Assembly (NCBI GenBank): GCA_965656545.1 | Contig: CBFHKZ010000003.1 | Location: 124,001 to 188,000 of the forward strand | Direction of reading: 5' to 3' | Origin: UBA7446 sp965656545 | GTDB lineage: Bacteria; Bacteroidota; Bacteroidia; Flavobacteriales; Flavobacteriaceae | DNA length: 64,000 bases | In this document: positions 17,373 through 24,643 of the stretch, one piece after another | Position numbering within the stretch: position 1 is the stretch's first letter | Layout of the letters: each line of letters begins with the position of its first letter | Translations under genes and position numbers: made by a program | The notes under the pieces: generated by a model | The model's input: the letters and a program-made list of their open reading frames with translations, nothing else | Database searches by the model: none | What the model was told of the DNA's origin: nothing

Positions 17373-17743
17373 TATACTGCTTCTTGTGTATAGTAACTTT
17401 GTTCATAATCATCTATAGCAGATACTACGTCTTGTGAACCACCTTCTACGATACCTAAATACACATATTGAGGTTCTGGATTCATTAGGTTGACCCCTAA
17501 TGCATTTTCCATTTTTATAATACTTTTTAATGTTAGATTATGTAAACCTGAAAGCCATTTTGTGACTTCAGAAGGCTTTTTGCCTAACATTTCAGCAAAC
17601 TTATTTTTCTTAATACCTCTTTTCTTTAAAATTACGCATACCTTTTGGGTAATCTCTAAATTACGTTCTATAAATTTATCGATTTCAGGATTTTGATTTT
17701 CTTCTAACCAATTATCAAGTATGTTTTCTTTAGGAAATTCCAT
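17372..17743 (-). CDS. XRE/HigA-like HTH antitoxin with C-terminal extension
   Basis: A 123-residue protein. A helix-turn-helix of the XRE/HTH_3 type covers about residues 34-87 (VCVILKKRGIKKNKFAEMLG, then PSEVTKWLSGLHNLTL). The following tail (about 88-123) is not part of the HTH and ends in aromatic and acidic residues; it could be the chaperone-addiction region seen in SecB-dependent antitoxins. The start at 17743 (MEFPKENIL) lies 7 bases after the toxin stop within an A-rich stretch. An alternative in-frame ATG at 17776 would overlap the toxin by 26 bases. Order is toxin-antitoxin-chaperone. Confidence 0.75.
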   Translation of the reverse strand: MEFPKENILDNWLEENQNPEIDKFIERNLEITQKVCVILKKRGIKKNKFAEMLGKKPSEVTKWLSGLHNLTLKSIIKMENALGVNLMNPEPQYVYLGIVEGGSQDVVSAIDDYEQSYYTQEAV

Positions 17744-17750
17744 TTTTTTT

Positions 17751-18275
17751 TTAATAATAAAGTATAAAATCTTCACTACAACTAATCAAAGTACAATCTT
17801 CGTTCCAAATAATATCTTTTTCACGAAAAGCATTATCAATTGCTTTTGTTAGTGTATTTGCTAAATTAAAATGTCTTTGAACATTTGGACATTCTTGTGC
17901 TTTTTGTGTTGTTTTAATATCGCCACTAAAAAGAAAAACAACATTTGGATTTGCTTTCAAACAATATAATCTAAGATTATTTACTTTTTTCTTACCATAC
18001 TCTACATAGTACGGTTTTTTGTCTTTGCCAATTGGTGGTAATGCTGAAGTATCTGCATTTTTTGCTTCATTTCTGAAAAAACGATTTTGTGCGCCATATT
18101 TTTCACCTATTAATTTCAACCATTTTTGAATATGATATAACTTCTTTTTATTCTCAATAGTATGTTTTTCAACAAACTTTTGATATAATGTTTTTTCACT
18201 ATCATCCAAACAAACAGAATAATACGCTACTGTTTTATATTTGAATAGTGGTTTTATACGCGCAAAGTTATTCAC
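17751..18275 (-). CDS. Putative RelE/HigB-fold toxin
   Basis: A 174-residue protein starting at a GTG (MNNFARIKP). It is not clearly recognisable by sequence. The segment NLRLYCLKANPNVVFLFSGD (about 100-119), followed by KTTQKAQ and a long helix, is like the beta-hairpin core and basic loop of RelE/HigB mRNA interferases. The N-terminal 60 residues are extra. No phage or secretion features are seen. Toxin identity is inferred mainly from its place before an HTH gene and a SecB-like gene in one operon and from operators at its promoter. It could be another type of effector. Confidence 0.5.
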   Translation of the reverse strand: MNNFARIKPLFKYKTVAYYSVCLDDSEKTLYQKFVEKHTIENKKKLYHIQKWLKLIGEKYGAQNRFFRNEAKNADTSALPPIGKDKKPYYVEYGKKKVNNLRLYCLKANPNVVFLFSGDIKTTQKAQECPNVQRHFNLANTLTKAIDNAFREKDIIWNEDCTLISCSEDFILYY

Positions 18276-18318
18276 TTTTAAGTTAATTTACAAAATTATT
18301 TCACTTTTAAGTGAAATA
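18271..18318 (-). promoter_or_regulatory. Promoter and paired operators of the toxin-antitoxin-chaperone operon
   Basis: A perfect inverted repeat with 10-base arms around TT spans 18297-18318 (core TTCACTT-TT-AAGTGAA). A second copy of the 16-base core with one mismatch spans 18271-18286 and covers the GTG start. Between them, on the minus strand, TAATTTTG (18298-18291) matches the -7 consensus TAnnTTTG. One operator therefore overlaps the -33 region and the other the transcription start, as expected for autorepression by the HTH antitoxin. Confidence 0.65.
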
Positions 18319-18621
18319 TAATTATCATTTCTGCTATTTTAGAAAGTCTAAAAAAGTTCATATATTATTATATTTAGAAAACCATTTCTTATAAGTTGAT
18401 TTATCTTTAAAATAAAAAGAATACAATTAATTATTCAACTTTAATCGCAAATGAAATTGGCTATATAATAGGCAATTGATTTTATTTTCTTTCAAATATC
18501 AAATCAGCTCCATCAACATAAGATTGCCCCAACGTCATTTTGCTATTTTGTTCTTTTTATGTGTGCCAACTATTAAATATATACATTCCCTTTATTCATA
18601 TTTTATCTATCATAAGCCTGT
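18319..18621. other. AT-rich intergenic stretch between toxin and lipoprotein genes
   Basis: No complete gene is visible. On the minus strand a short open stretch at about 18482-18553 ends in residues MTLGQSYVDGADLIFERK and a stop at 18482-18484. It has protein-like composition and may be the tail of a decayed gene, but it is too short to judge. No terminator with a clear stem and T-tract was found. Confidence 0.4.
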
Positions 18622-19284
18622 TTAATAAAACCTCACGGCACTAAATTTAATTTTTAGTGGTACAGCAATGCTATAATCTGGATTTAAGTAAGAAGAGGTA
18701 GATTTTTTTTTAAATAATAGCGTGTCATCGTAAGACCCTTTAATGGTATTGCCAAAACAATAAACTTTATCCGGCCATTCGCCGCAAGATTCACTTGAGT
18801 TAGCTTTTATTTCACTTCCCAGGTCTGTAAGTGTGACCGTGATTTCACCTATTTTACCAGAGCTTTGTTCTTTAAAACTGCCTACTTCATAATCTATGTC
18901 ATGTTGCGATCTAATAAAATCAACCATCAAATAATTAAAGGAAATCTGTGAAGTATTTGCTCCTATAGAAGCATTAGAAATATATAATTCAGTAAAAATA
19001 TTATCTCCTGAGACATAGTTTTTAGCGCTCTTGTCAGATATTCCAAGGCTGATGTATCCTGAGGCTAATGAATTGCAATCATTTGCCCAGTCTGCACCTC
19101 CACCTCCCTCAGTTTCATGTGGCACTACAGTTGATGTGTGTCCTTCAATTTTATGTTTCTTTCCCGCAAATTCTATTTCAAAAAAATAGGAGACATTTCC
19201 ATTGACACTTTGAGTGGAATCTCCATCATCTTTATTGCAAGAAACAAGTAATAATAGTGTTAATACAAGTAAGCTTTTTCTCAT
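18622..19284 (-). CDS. Lipoprotein of unknown function
   Basis: A 220-residue lipoprotein: signal peptide LLVLTLLLLVSC with the lipidated Cys at 16, followed by NKDDGDS, a flavobacterial export-type linker. The rest appears beta-rich with scattered Gly, Ser and Thr; it has no motif I recognise. The NKDD residues right after the Cys are acidic, as is common for surface-exposed lipoproteins in this phylum. Its upstream leader (19292-19403) is a near copy of that in front of the thioredoxin gene at 16308-16805, which suggests shared regulation. Confidence 0.75.
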   Translation of the reverse strand: MRKSLLVLTLLLLVSCNKDDGDSTQSVNGNVSYFFEIEFAGKKHKIEGHTSTVVPHETEGGGGADWANDCNSLASGYISLGISDKSAKNYVSGDNIFTELYISNASIGANTSQISFNYLMVDFIRSQHDIDYEVGSFKEQSSGKIGEITVTLTDLGSEIKANSSESCGEWPDKVYCFGNTIKGSYDDTLLFKKKSTSSYLNPDYSIAVPLKIKFSAVRFY

Positions 19285-19291
19285 GATTTTA

Positions 19292-19403
19292 GTTTTAAGA
19301 ACAAATCACAAATACCCAAGAAAATCCTAAAGAAAGGTGTTGTTGCAGGCCTAAAAAGAAGAACAGACTTGGGGTTTGTTCACCACTAAAGTAGTAAAAA
19401 AAA
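19292..19403 (-). repeat. Leader repeat copy B (upstream of lipoprotein gene)
   Basis: A 112-base near-identical copy of 16813-16943, ending 7 bases before the lipoprotein ATG. CCCAAG (19315-19320) and CTTGGG (19368-19373) are conserved and could close a stem around about 47 bases. It lacks the GC-rich insert found in copy A. Confidence 0.85.
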
Positions 19404-19408
19404 GTTTA

Positions 19409-19464
19409 CGCTGAGTTTATCGAAGCGTACTGATCCTGCCTGTCGTCAGGCAGGCTTGTCGAAA
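19409..19464. repeat. Dispersed palindromic (REP-like) repeat
   Basis: CGCTGAGTTTATCGAAGCG (19409-19427) is followed by a perfect 8-base hairpin with TCGT loop (CCTGCCTG at 19435-19442, CAGGCAGG at 19447-19454) and then CTTGTCGAAAT. The GAGxxTxTCGAA pattern also ends the tandem array in mnmA (15446-15463). Similar short repeats are widely dispersed in Flavobacteriales genomes. It lies between the accessory island and the lysA stop codon. Confidence 0.65.
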
Positions 19465-19497
19465 TCACCTTTAAAAAGTTCTCGTATTCTATTTCAG

Positions 19498-20718
19498 CTA
19501 CACCTCCACTGCATCAAAAGCCATCACCACTTGGTTTTTTACCAAATCGTCAAAGCTTTCCGCTTGGCGGATTAGATGTGCTTCGCCATTGTGCCACAGT
19601 ACTTCGGCTGGGCGGTAGCGGGAGTTGTAGTTGCTTGCCATGGTAAAGCAATAGGCACCAGCATTATGGAAACACAATACGTCCCCATCGCTGATTTCCG
19701 CAATCTTGCGGTTGTTGGCAAAGGTGTCCGTCTCGCAGATATAGCCCACAACAGAGTAAAAACGCTCCCTGCCTTCAGGGTTGGAAATGTTTTCTATGCG
19801 GTGCTGCGCACCATAGAGCATGGGGCGTATCAAGTGGTTAAAACCACTGTTTACCTGTGCAAATACCGTCGAGGTGGTTTGCTTAACCGAATTCACAGAC
19901 GTGAGGAAATAACCCGCTTGGGACACCAAAAACTTGCCCGGCTCAAAGGCCAATACCAGTTCTTTGCCGTAGTCTGCGCAAAAGGCATTAAAACGAACGC
20001 TTAATTTCTCGCCCAATTCCTCTATGTTGGTTTCGTTATCGCCTGGCTTGTAGGGTACTTTAAACCCACTGCCAAAGTCCAAAAATTCCAAGTCTTTAAA
20101 TTGCCGTGCCGTGTCAAAAAGGATTTCGGCAGCATGTAGGAATACTTCAATATCCAAAATATCACTTCCGGTATGCATATGTACCCCGTTGATATTCATG
20201 CCTGTGTTTTCAACAATACGCAATACGTGCGGCATCTGGTGAATACTGATGCCAAACTTGGAGTCGATATGCCCCACAGAAATATTGGCATTACCGCCCG
20301 CCATGATGTGCGGGTTGATGCGGATGCAAACCGGCACCGTTGGATGAGCAGTACCAAACTGTTCCAATACAGAGAGGTTGTCTATGTTAATTTGTACGCC
20401 AAGGGTCGCTACCTCTTCTATTTCAGATAGGGAAACACCATTGGGGGTAAAGATGATTTCTTTGGGTGGTACACCGGCTTCCAAACCCAGTTGTACTTCC
20501 TGTATGGATACGGTATCCAGTCCTGCGCCCAAGTGATGCATCCATTTGAGTACGCTGAGGTTTGAAAGCGCTTTCACGGCATAGTTGATACGCAGTTGAG
20601 GTACTGCGCTAAAAGCGTTGGTCAGTCTGTTGTATTGCGCTTCCATGATATGGGCGTCATATACGTATATGGGACTGCCATGTGTTTCGCTTATCTGTAC
20701 TAAATCTTGGTGCTGCAT
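19498..20718 (-). CDS. lysA: Diaminopimelate decarboxylase
   Basis: A 406-residue PLP enzyme of fold type III that converts meso-diaminopimelate to lysine. The PLP lysine is in INYAVKALSNLSVLKW; the GVHMHTGSDI, FLDFGSGFKVPY, LAFEPGKFLVSQAG and ETDTFANNR blocks follow, the last with the C in ICETD that forms the second active site. The start at 20718 (MQHQDLVQI) is chosen because a -7 element lies 15 bases upstream and the 41-residue upstream extension is hydrophobic and unlike the family. It is transcribed divergently from sucC. Confidence 0.95.
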   Translation of the reverse strand: MQHQDLVQISETHGSPIYVYDAHIMEAQYNRLTNAFSAVPQLRINYAVKALSNLSVLKWMHHLGAGLDTVSIQEVQLGLEAGVPPKEIIFTPNGVSLSEIEEVATLGVQINIDNLSVLEQFGTAHPTVPVCIRINPHIMAGGNANISVGHIDSKFGISIHQMPHVLRIVENTGMNINGVHMHTGSDILDIEVFLHAAEILFDTARQFKDLEFLDFGSGFKVPYKPGDNETNIEELGEKLSVRFNAFCADYGKELVLAFEPGKFLVSQAGYFLTSVNSVKQTTSTVFAQVNSGFNHLIRPMLYGAQHRIENISNPEGRERFYSVVGYICETDTFANNRKIAEISDGDVLCFHNAGAYCFTMASNYNSRYRPAEVLWHNGEAHLIRQAESFDDLVKNQVVMAFDAVEV

Positions 20719-20733
20719 CGCATAAGTTTTGCG

Positions 20734-20741
20734 CAAATGTA
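20734..20741 (-). promoter_or_regulatory. -7 promoter element for lysA
   Basis: On the minus strand TACATTTG matches TAnnTTTG and lies 15 bases before the chosen lysA ATG, supporting that start. Confidence 0.6.
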
Positions 20742-20858
20742 AGTTTTTAGGAAATGCTGTAAGAGGTAAAAAGCGAAATATATTAAAAATCAAACAAGAT
20801 GTTGTAAATATAACAAACAAGTTTTGTGTTAGGGGAGTCATAAGCTCGTTTGATTGCC

Positions 20859-20866
20859 TATTTTTG
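20859..20866 (+). promoter_or_regulatory. -7 promoter element for sucC
   Basis: TATTTTTG lies 19 bases before the sucC ATG, giving a leader of about 17 bases. Confidence 0.65.
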
Positions 20867-20885
20867 CAACGAATAATTTACACCC

Positions 20886-22076
20886 ATGAACGTACACGAA
20901 TACCAAGGAAAAGAGATTTTAGCCAAGTTTGGCGTAGGCGTACAGCGCGGAATAGTTGCCACAACCCCAGAAGAGGCAACGGCCGCAGCAAAGCAATTAA
21001 CCGAAGAAACGGGAACCGGCTGGCATGTGATTAAAGCACAGGTACACGCTGGGGGTCGCGGAAAAGGAGGGGGTGTTAAGCTCGCCAAGTCTTTGGAAGA
21101 AGTCGCGCGTCTCTCGGAAGAAATTATCGGTATGCAGTTGGTTACCCCACAAACCACAGCCGAAGGAAAGAAAGTACATCAAGTGCTGGTTGCTGAAGAC
21201 GTTTATTATCCTGGCGATTCGGAGCCCGAAGAAATTTATATCTCGGTATTGCTGAACCGCACCACAGGTCGTAACATGATTATGTATTCTACGGAAGGTG
21301 GAATGGATATTGAAAAAGTAGCCGAAGAAACACCAGAACTTATTTTCACAGAAGAAATTAATCCAACCGTAGGCTTGTTGCCTTTTCAGGCACGTAAGAT
21401 TGCCTTTAACCTTGGGCTTTCGGGTCTTGCGTTCAAAGGCATGGTGAAGTTTGTATCGGCTTTATACAAGGCTTATGTGGGTGCAGATGCTGCCTTATTT
21501 GAAATCAATCCGGTATTAAAAACATCAGACGATAAGATTATCGCTGTTGATGCCAAGGTAACCCTAGACGACAATGCCTTGTTCCGTCATCCTGATTTTG
21601 CCGCCATGCGCGATATTCGTGAAGAAAACCCAACCGATGTGGCAGCACGTGAAGTGGGGCTTAACTACGTTCAGTTGGACGGCAATGTAGGTTGTATGGT
21701 AAACGGCGCTGGATTGGCCATGGCGACCATGGATTTAATCAAGCAAGCAGGTGGTGATCCTGCCAACTTCCTAGATGTTGGCGGTACTGCCGATGCTGCT
21801 CGTGTAGAAGCTGCTTTCCGCATCATACTTCAAGACCCCAAGGTAAAGGCTATTTTGGTCAATATTTTTGGCGGTATTGTGCGTTGTGACCGTGTGGCGC
21901 AAGGCATTGTGGATGCTTATAAAAACATGGGTGATGCGATTCAAGTACCGATCATTGTGCGTTTGCAAGGCACCAATGCCGACATCGCAAAACAGCTGAT
22001 AGATGATTCTGGGTTAGAAGTACAGAGTGCCATTTTATTCCAAGAAGCTGCCGATAAGGTACAGGAAGTACTCTGA
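20886..22076 (+). CDS. sucC: Succinyl-CoA synthetase beta subunit (ADP-forming)
   Basis: A 396-residue SucC of the citric-acid cycle. The ATP-grasp domain opens MNVHEYQGKEILAKFGV and contains KAQVHAGGRGKGGGVKLAK. The CoA-binding ligase domain has the conserved GNVGCMVNGAGLAMATMD, DVGGTADAARVEAAF and ILVNIFGGIVRCDRVA. Length fits the family. The alpha subunit gene sucD is not in this window, as is usual in Bacteroidota where the two are often unlinked. A small heat shock gene follows after 114 bases with its own control region. Confidence 0.97.
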   Translation: MNVHEYQGKEILAKFGVGVQRGIVATTPEEATAAAKQLTEETGTGWHVIKAQVHAGGRGKGGGVKLAKSLEEVARLSEEIIGMQLVTPQTTAEGKKVHQVLVAEDVYYPGDSEPEEIYISVLLNRTTGRNMIMYSTEGGMDIEKVAEETPELIFTEEINPTVGLLPFQARKIAFNLGLSGLAFKGMVKFVSALYKAYVGADAALFEINPVLKTSDDKIIAVDAKVTLDDNALFRHPDFAAMRDIREENPTDVAAREVGLNYVQLDGNVGCMVNGAGLAMATMDLIKQAGGDPANFLDVGGTADAARVEAAFRIILQDPKVKAILVNIFGGIVRCDRVAQGIVDAYKNMGDAIQVPIIVRLQGTNADIAKQLIDDSGLEVQSAILFQEAADKVQEVL

Positions 22077-22080
22077 TAGT

Positions 22081-22135
22081 TGACAAACTGTCAGTATTTA
22101 TACATTAATTAACGACATAATGTCAGTATAGTTTG
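22081..22135 (+). promoter_or_regulatory. Tandem inverted-repeat operator upstream of hsp20
   Basis: Two 16-base sites, GACAAACTGTCAGTAT (22082-22097) and GACATAATGTCAGTAT (22114-22129), differ at two positions and start exactly 32 bases apart, about three helical turns. Each contains the inverted repeat GACA-n3-TGTC. TATAGTTTG at 22127-22135 resembles the -7 element with one extra spacer base, so the second site would overlap the promoter. This suits a heat-shock regulator, which I cannot name. It does not resemble CIRCE. Confidence 0.55.
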
Positions 22136-22190
22136 GTTGGTATATAAATTGCCATGAGGTAGGTGTATAACATTTAAAACACTTAACATC

Positions 22191-22619
22191 ATGAATTTAA
22201 TACGAAGAACATCAAACCCTTTATTCCCATCTTTATTAGATGAATTTTTTGGAAGCGACACGCCCTTTTCAGGTTTGTCAAACCGTTCCCATGTTCCGTC
22301 AGTGAACATTTCAGAAACGGACACAAATTTTGAATTGGCATTGGCTGCTCCTGGCAAAACCCGCAAGGACTTTAATGTGGAGTTAGACGACCATGTGTTG
22401 ACAATTTCAAGTGAGTCTAAACACGAGGATGAATCCAAAACGGATCAATACACAAGACGTGAGTTTCGCTACGACAATTTCCAACGCAGTTTTAGATTGC
22501 CAGAAACCGTAGACACCGCAGGGATCAAGGCGAAGTACGAAAATGGTATTTTGACCATTAACCTGCCCAAACACGAGGAGGCCATCCCAGAACCCAAAAA
22601 GCAAATTGAAATAAAGTAA
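22191..22619 (+). CDS. Small heat shock protein, Hsp20/alpha-crystallin family
   Basis: A 142-residue ATP-independent holdase chaperone. After an N-terminal arm (residues 1-38) the alpha-crystallin domain runs from about 39 to 132, with FELALAAPGKTRKDFNVE and NGILTINLPK, the core signature. The C-terminus ends QIEIK, containing the IxI-type anchor that links dimers. It acts in the cytoplasm to hold unfolding proteins for DnaK/ClpB. Two tandem inverted repeats lie in front of it. It converges on uvrB, with a short hairpin covering both stop codons. Confidence 0.95.
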   Translation: MNLIRRTSNPLFPSLLDEFFGSDTPFSGLSNRSHVPSVNISETDTNFELALAAPGKTRKDFNVELDDHVLTISSESKHEDESKTDQYTRREFRYDNFQRSFRLPETVDTAGIKAKYENGILTINLPKHEEAIPEPKKQIEIK

Positions 22620-22633
22620 GCTGTCTGACAGCT
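22619..22633. terminator. Short hairpin between convergent hsp20 and uvrB
   Basis: AGCTGTC-T-GACAGCT is a perfect palindrome with 7-base arms over the hsp20 TAA end and the uvrB TAG. There is no strong T-tract on either side, so termination activity is uncertain. Confidence 0.4.
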
Positions 22634-24620
22634 ATGCCAATGTTTTAAGTTGGTTTTGGATGCGTTCAATCTCATCCCTAAAATGAGCCGCCTGGATAAA
22701 ATCCATATCCATGGCGGCTTTTTCCATGTTTTTGCGGTTCTGACGCACCCGAGCTTGCAGCTGCTCTTTGGTTAGATATGCAATGGGTTCAGCCGCTTCT
22801 CTTTTGATATAATCATCTGCAACCGTACTGCGATCAAAGGTTTCTTCCAATGCCTTATTTAGCGCTTGCGGGGTGATGTTGTGACGATCGTTGTACGCCA
22901 TTTGCTTTTCGCGGCGATACTGCGTTTCGTCAATGGTCTTTTTCATGCTCTTGGTAACGTTATCGGCATACATGATGGCCTTGCCATTTAGGTTTCTAGC
23001 AGCACGACCAACCGTTTGGGTAAGCGAACGCGCCGAGCGCAGAAAGCCCTCTTTGTCAGCATCTAAAATAGCGACCAACGATACTTCGGGCAGGTCTAAT
23101 CCCTCTCGTAACAGGTTAACACCAATCAGTACATCAAAAAGTCCTTTGCGCAAATCGTGCATGATTTCTACCCGTTCTAGGGTATCAATGTCACTGTGGA
23201 TATAGCGACAACGAATGGATATACGCGACAAATACTTGGTCAGTTCTTCGGCCATGCGCTTGGTTAGTGTGGTAACCAATACCCGTTCGTCTTTTTCTGC
23301 CCGTTGTTGAATCTCTTCGACCAAATCATCTATTTGATTCAAGCTTGGACGCACTTCAATGATGGGATCAAGAAGTCCCGTTGGACGAATCAATTGTTCT
23401 ACATAAACCCCTTCCGTTTTTTCAAGCTCATAATCTGAGGGCGTGGCACTCACATAAATCACCTGTTGCTGTAGTTGCTCAAACTCTTCGTATTTCAGTG
23501 GTCTGTTGTCCATGGCTGCTGGCAGCCTAAAGCCAAATTCAACCAAGTTCTCTTTTCTGCTTCTATCCCCACCGTACATGGCATGTACTTGGGATAGCGT
23601 CACGTGGCTTTCATCTACGACCATCAAAAAATCATCTGGGAAGTAGTCCAACAAACAGAAGGGTCTGGTGCCGGGTGCACGACCGTCTATATAGCGCGAA
23701 TAGTTTTCAATTCCCGAGCAGTAGCCCAGTTCACGTATCATTTCCAAATCAAAATTGGTGCGCTCTTCCAGTCGTTTGGCTTCAAGGTGTTTGCCGATGT
23801 CTTTAAAGTAGTCCACTTGCGCCGTCAAATCATCTTGAATTTGATGAATGGCGTTTTGTAGCACCTCGGGTGAGGTGGCAAACATATTGGCCGGGTAAAT
23901 GGTCAGTTTGTCAAAATTCTCTTTTATGTTCCCCGTCAGTGGGTCAAATACTTCAATAGCTTCAATTTCATCTCCAAAAAAATGAATCTTAAAGGCATGG
24001 TCGGCATAGCTTGGAAAAACGTCGACAATGTCTCCGTTTACGCGAAAGTTACCGTGCAAAAAGTCGGCAGTGGTGCGTGCATAGAGGCTTTGCACCAACT
24101 GGTGTAAAAATTTGGTTCTGGGAATGACTTGGTCCACTTCAATGTGAATCACATTCTTTTTGAATTCCACGGGATTTCCGATGCCGTATAAACAAGAAAC
24201 AGAAGCAATTACGATTACATCCCTACGTCCAGACAGCAGGGCAGAGGTGGTGCTTAAACGCAGCTTTTCAATCTCATCGTTAACAGACAAGTCTTTTTCG
24301 ATATAGGTGCCTGTGGTGGGGATATATGCCTCCGGCTGGTAGTAGTCGTAATAGGACACAAAATATTCAACCGCATTGTTGGGAAAGAATTGCTTGAATT
24401 CAGAATAGAGTTGTGCTGCTAGGGTTTTGTTGTGTGCCAGTACGAGCGTAGGACGACGGGTTTCTGCAATCACATTGGCAACCGTAAAGGTCTTTCCCGA
24501 TCCCGTAACGCCCAACAGGGTTTGGAATTTGTCTTGTGAGGCAAGGCCTTGCGCCAATTGACGGATGGCAGCAGGTTGATCCCCAGTGGGTTTAAAGTCA
24601 GAAACAAGTTGAAACTCCAT
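22632..24620 (-). CDS. uvrB: Excinuclease ABC subunit B (UvrB)
   Basis: A 662-residue nucleotide excision repair helicase. Walker A is GVTGSGKT (about 37-44). The damage-verifying beta-hairpin sits in YYDYYQPEAYIPTTGTYIEKD. The DEAD-like box is MVVDESHVT, and helicase motifs (VNLLREGLDLPEVSLVAILDAD, QTVGRAARN) are intact. A C-terminal UVR motif (RQNRKNMEKAAMDMDFIQAA) binds UvrC. The start at 24620 is supported by a -7 element 7 bases upstream and by the family opening MEFQLVSDFKPTGDQP. Confidence 0.97.
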   Translation of the reverse strand: MEFQLVSDFKPTGDQPAAIRQLAQGLASQDKFQTLLGVTGSGKTFTVANVIAETRRPTLVLAHNKTLAAQLYSEFKQFFPNNAVEYFVSYYDYYQPEAYIPTTGTYIEKDLSVNDEIEKLRLSTTSALLSGRRDVIVIASVSCLYGIGNPVEFKKNVIHIEVDQVIPRTKFLHQLVQSLYARTTADFLHGNFRVNGDIVDVFPSYADHAFKIHFFGDEIEAIEVFDPLTGNIKENFDKLTIYPANMFATSPEVLQNAIHQIQDDLTAQVDYFKDIGKHLEAKRLEERTNFDLEMIRELGYCSGIENYSRYIDGRAPGTRPFCLLDYFPDDFLMVVDESHVTLSQVHAMYGGDRSRKENLVEFGFRLPAAMDNRPLKYEEFEQLQQQVIYVSATPSDYELEKTEGVYVEQLIRPTGLLDPIIEVRPSLNQIDDLVEEIQQRAEKDERVLVTTLTKRMAEELTKYLSRISIRCRYIHSDIDTLERVEIMHDLRKGLFDVLIGVNLLREGLDLPEVSLVAILDADKEGFLRSARSLTQTVGRAARNLNGKAIMYADNVTKSMKKTIDETQYRREKQMAYNDRHNITPQALNKALEETFDRSTVADDYIKREAAEPIAYLTKEQLQARVRQNRKNMEKAAMDMDFIQAAHFRDEIERIQNQLKTLA

Positions 24621-24627
24621 AGCTTGC

Positions 24628-24635
24628 CAAAAATA
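24628..24635 (-). promoter_or_regulatory. -7 promoter element for uvrB, near-leaderless
   Basis: On the minus strand TATTTTTG ends 7 bases before the uvrB ATG, inside the 23-base gap after the ABC permease gene. Confidence 0.65.
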
Positions 24636-24643
24636 GCAAAAAC

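Noticed and set aside
19576..20004. A 142-residue open frame opposite lysA
   Set aside because: It lies wholly within the conserved lysA coding sequence and has no recognisable domain.
20719..20841. N-terminal extension of lysA from an upstream ATG
   Set aside because: The 41 added residues are hydrophobic, cover the promoter and are not found in the enzyme family.
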